Source: Actinomycetota bacterium (GTDB lineage: Bacteria; Actinomycetota; Acidimicrobiia; Acidimicrobiales; Ilumatobacteraceae). Taken from it: DNA of 64,000 bases. Below the pieces are notes generated by a model that was not told where the DNA came from, searched no databases, and was given only the letters and a program-made list of their open reading frames with translations. The DNA lies in NCBI GenBank assembly GCA_026393575.1, contig JAPKZX010000023.1, positions 13,661 to 77,660 on the forward strand, given 5' to 3'. The position numbers were made by a program, and so were the translations under genes. Each line of letters starts with the position of its first letter. Within the stretch, counting starts at the first letter, position 1. Positions 61,356 to 64,000 of the stretch are shown piece after piece.

Positions 61356-63619
61356 TTGGTGTTTGATGCCCAGGCTTCTGGGTCTTGAATCTCGCGGACA
61401 ACTCGCGGTACATCTTGTACATCAACTGGTGGGCTGATGAGGTAGCCCTGCGCGCGATGGCATTTCACCGACTTCAGGGTCTGCAGCTGTTCTTTACTTT
61501 CTACACCTTCAGCAACAATGTCGGCTCCCATTGCCTCGGCCATTGCAATGATGGTGCGAACGATGTTTTGTGTGGCGCTATCCGTGGAGATGTCGTTGAC
61601 AAACGCTCTATCAATCTTGATGCATTGAATGGGGAACTTCTGTAGAAGTGAGAGTGATGAATAGCCCGTTCCGAAATCATCGATCGCTATGCGAACACCC
61701 AGAGCGTTGAGTCGACGAAGTGAACTTAAGGCCTGCGTGGGTTCTGTGATCATGACGCTCTCTGTCACTTCAAGCCATAGTTGTTCAGGCGACACCCCTG
61801 ACGCATCGAGGGCGTTGCTCACAATCGTCACGAATTCAGGGTCGTGTAACTGTCGAGGGGACACGTTGACACTCATTGTCGTGCTAGGGGTACACACGCC
61901 AGTGTCTACCCATGAACGCAATTGCTGCAATGCATCGTTGATGGCCCAAGAACCAAGGGGAACGATAGTGCCAGTTTCTTCTGCGATAGGAATGAAATCG
62001 AGAGGGGACACCGTGCCTAAGTCTTTACGATCCCAACGCATGAGTGCTTCAAATCCGATAACAATTCCGAGATCGATATCAACAATGGGTTGATGAACAA
62101 GTCGCAACTCGTTGCGTTCGAGTGCACGGTACAACGCGGTCTCTACATCTAAACGCTTGGTCACGCTTTCAAGCATTGAATCATCGAACAATGCGATGCA
62201 ATTACGCCCGGCCGACTTTGCACGGTACATCGCAGTGTCTGCGTGTTGCATGAGGTCTTCGGCAGATAAGCGCAGGTTTGGCACTGCGTATGCGACGCCA
62301 ATACTTGCCGTGACAAACATGTCGCCTGCATTTCCCTTCATGGGGTCTCGTAGCGCATCAAGAATACGCTCGGCAAGCACAACAGATTGTGTAGGGCTTT
62401 CGGTGGTGCTGTCGAGGACTACGAATTCATCACCTGCAATGCGAGCCACTGTTGCGTGTGGCGAGATGGCACTGGTTAATCGGCGCGCGACTTCGGTGAG
62501 TATGGCATCGCCTGTTGAATGGCCAAGGCTGTCATTGATGCTTTTGAATCGGTCAACATCGATAAAGAGAACAGTGGGACGTTGTGATGTTTTCCAGGAG
62601 GAGTGAATCGCTTTTTCTATATGTTCGAGCATGAGAATGCGATTAGGTAATCCGGTGAGAGAGTCGGTGAGTGCGTTTCTCACCAACGTGTCTTGAGTGG
62701 CGGCATTCAGACGGACCGACTGAATGACCCGAAGCATGACTGCGGCAGCAAGCACGATGACAGACACTGTGCGAACCCAACGATCGGTGGAATCGTGTGG
62801 GTCTGTGATGGCCAACACAATGATTGGTGCGATAAGAGAAACGGTAGTTGTCATCAGTCGTGTCATCAGTGGTGCTGTTGAACGTGAGATGGCACCACTA
62901 TTGATGTGGCGGATATTCGGATGCAGAAAACTGGCCCCAGCGAGAGCGAAGGCAATGAAGAAGGATGCATTGATGGTGGATGCTGATAGATGAGCGTCTG
63001 TTCGAACGATGACTGAGCGAAGAATGATGCCCACTAACCCCAGTGATACGGCTAATCCCAGGAACGCAACGGGCGCCGATGGCGCAGTGTTGGAGAAAAG
63101 CAATGTTGCGAGCAAGAACAACACAATCATCGCTACGCCTAATGTGGCGCTTTGAATCGCAGTGATGGCCGGAGTGTTGCTGGTGAGAGCAAGTGACGGT
63201 TGGATCAGGAAGATCCATACCAGTACCCACGCACCTAGGCCGACGATAATTCCGTCGGTCATTACGTTTGCTAACTGACCTAGTAGGCGACGACGCACAA
63301 TCAGTAGCAATCCGATAACTAATCCCACCTGGCTCGCCAGAAGTAGTAACTCAACTGTGGGAGAGGCATTGCTAGTTGATTGGCCCTCGATAATCCGAGA
63401 CGCGGCGATGACAGCAACTGCAAATGCGGCAGTTGCGGAGACCACAACAGGTGGCTTATGGGCGAACGAACCAATCAAGATCGCACCGATCGCTCCTGTG
63501 ATGGCAATAGAAGCGGATGCGCTGGTGGTGCTGGCCTGAGTGATGCCGTGTATGGCGCCCAGTGCGGCAGCGCCGATGGCCGCCAGCCATGAGAGTGCTA
63601 TGAAGGCTTTACGCAACAT
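61352..63619 (-). CDS. Membrane GGDEF/EAL cyclic-di-GMP protein
   Basis: A 755-residue protein. The first 300 residues hold about eight or more hydrophobic helices (a sensor part). The GGDEF domain (about 310-480) has AGDEF in the active site near 396, a variant still found in active cyclases, and the EAL domain (about 500-745) has GFEALMRW near 524, ENVTES-like EVTESVMI, DDFGTGYSS and QGYLISPP, so phosphodiesterase residues are preserved. It both could make and break cyclic di-GMP; which activity dominates is unclear. Monocistronic. Confidence 0.92.
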   Translation of the reverse strand: MLRKAFIALSWLAAIGAAALGAIHGITQASTTSASASIAITGAIGAILIGSFAHKPPVVVSATAAFAVAVIAASRIIEGQSTSNASPTVELLLLASQVGLVIGLLLIVRRRLLGQLANVMTDGIIVGLGAWVLVWIFLIQPSLALTSNTPAITAIQSATLGVAMIVLFLLATLLFSNTAPSAPVAFLGLAVSLGLVGIILRSVIVRTDAHLSASTINASFFIAFALAGASFLHPNIRHINSGAISRSTAPLMTRLMTTTVSLIAPIIVLAITDPHDSTDRWVRTVSVIVLAAAVMLRVIQSVRLNAATQDTLVRNALTDSLTGLPNRILMLEHIEKAIHSSWKTSQRPTVLFIDVDRFKSINDSLGHSTGDAILTEVARRLTSAISPHATVARIAGDEFVVLDSTTESPTQSVVLAERILDALRDPMKGNAGDMFVTASIGVAYAVPNLRLSAEDLMQHADTAMYRAKSAGRNCIALFDDSMLESVTKRLDVETALYRALERNELRLVHQPIVDIDLGIVIGFEALMRWDRKDLGTVSPLDFIPIAEETGTIVPLGSWAINDALQQLRSWVDTGVCTPSTTMSVNVSPRQLHDPEFVTIVSNALDASGVSPEQLWLEVTESVMITEPTQALSSLRRLNALGVRIAIDDFGTGYSSLSLLQKFPIQCIKIDRAFVNDISTDSATQNIVRTIIAMAEAMGADIVAEGVESKEQLQTLKSVKCHRAQGYLISPPVDVQDVPRVVREIQDPEAWASNTN

Positions 63620-63736
63620 AAAAACCTGATTTTTTCATGATTGCACCGCCCAAGAGAACGATTGTGACGGTACTACGCATCAGGTGACAGGGGTGGAATC
63701 ATCTGGATTGCATGCAGGTAGATAGTCTTTCTCTAG

Positions 63737-64000
63737 ATGTCAACTGTTGCCCCCACCGTCACGGTCGTAGTGCCGGGCACCCATCTCATGGCTGAGCTGC
63801 TCGGGCCTCGAGACGAATACCTTCGTCGAGTGGAAGAATCCTTTCCCGATGTCGCAGTCACGGTGAGAGGTAACGAGATCACATGTAATGGTCCGCGCTC
63901 TCATCAGGTGGGTCGCCTGTTTGAGGAGTTGGTACTGCTGCTGCAAAGTGGTGAACGTCTCGACCAATCTGTCATGGATAGAAGCATCGTGATGGTTCGT
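63737..64000 (+). CDS. PhoH-like protein, N-terminal fragment
   Basis: An open frame from ATG 63737 runs off the right edge, showing 88 residues. The segment LLGPRDEYLRRVEESFPDV, VRGNEITCNGP and FEELVLLLQSGERLDQ matches the N-terminal part of PhoH-type proteins before their P-loop ATPase domain, which is beyond the window. Members are RNA-linked ATPases/helicases commonly upstream of ybeY. The upstream gap (63620-63736) is probably its promoter region. Confidence 0.83.
   Translation, partial: MSTVAPTVTVVVPGTHLMAELLGPRDEYLRRVEESFPDVAVTVRGNEITCNGPRSHQVGRLFEELVLLLQSGERLDQSVMDRSIVMVR

Noticed and set aside
1..64000. CRISPR arrays, insertion sequences, prophage, toxin-antitoxin pairs or antiphage systems
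   Set aside because: No spaced direct repeats, transposase, integrase or typical defence gene combinations were seen; the 23088-27650 region is better read as ADP-ribose/NAD-linked than as phage defence.

Overview
The window reads as a chromosomal segment of a moderate-GC actinobacterium, most likely of the class Acidimicrobiia (freshwater or marine Ilumatobacter-like relatives). This is inferred from the gene content: F420-type luciferase-like oxidoreductases, several acyl-CoA synthetases, a SAM-IV-like riboswitch in front of metX, compact MurJ and phosphatidylcholine-synthase-like genes. No marker gene settles it. Genes are packed with almost no gaps; no stretch above 300 bases lacks a gene. 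I see no insertion sequence, prophage, CRISPR array or rRNA.

Layout. 1-4519: the edge of a dGTPase-like gene, then obg-proB converging on murJ. 4623-9775: a five-gene unit (MoxR-type AAA+, CoxE-type VWA protein, histidine phosphatase, compact GMC flavoprotein, metallo-beta-lactamase fold). 9738-17331: SURF1, a kinase-like protein, acyl-CoA synthetase and PEP-mutase-family lyase, then riboswitch-metX, two small proteins and an EamA permease. 17380-23056: tRNA-Gly, a luciferase-like enzyme, crotonase, a GT-C-like membrane protein, a hydrolase and an acyl-CoA dehydrogenase. 23088-27650: a VWA protein, an NrtR-like Nudix regulator, an ADP-ribosylglycohydrolase fused to a dual-specificity-phosphatase-like domain, and a CbbX-like AAA+ ATPase. 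27710-33931: carotenoid oxygenase and a surface-glycan cluster holding a second copy of the GT-C-like protein. 33953-39525: a minus-strand unit of fused Fe-S/molybdopterin oxidoreductase, luciferase-like enzyme, transaminase and omega-amidase. 39615-51886: lipid and sulfur metabolism, a methyltransferase with a micro-protein partner, tRNA-Cys, the tRNA hydroxylase TrhO, two more acyl-CoA synthetases, a Pcs-like enzyme and AlkB. 51887-57397: an oligopeptide ABC transporter operon with one broken permease. 57568-64000: alcohol dehydrogenase, SGNH hydrolase, sulfatase-like membrane protein, a GGDEF/EAL protein and the start of a PhoH-like gene.

The region I consider most likely to be an under-described system is 23088-27650. 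It combines a regulator family known to sense ADP-ribose, an enzyme family that releases ADP-ribose fused to a phosphatase-like domain, an AAA+ ATPase with a YbjN-like front domain and a VWA protein, around two palindromic candidate operators and a leader-peptide candidate. Other points worth a check are the internally deleted OppB permease (54706-55459), the TrhO gene whose conserved N-terminus has no AUG, GUG or UUG start (45089-45259), and the AAA+/VWA/GMC/MBL unit at 4623-9775. Starts given here were often moved inward or outward from the longest open frame, using ribosome binding sites, overlaps and family N-termini; all similarity statements come from reading motifs, not from database searches.
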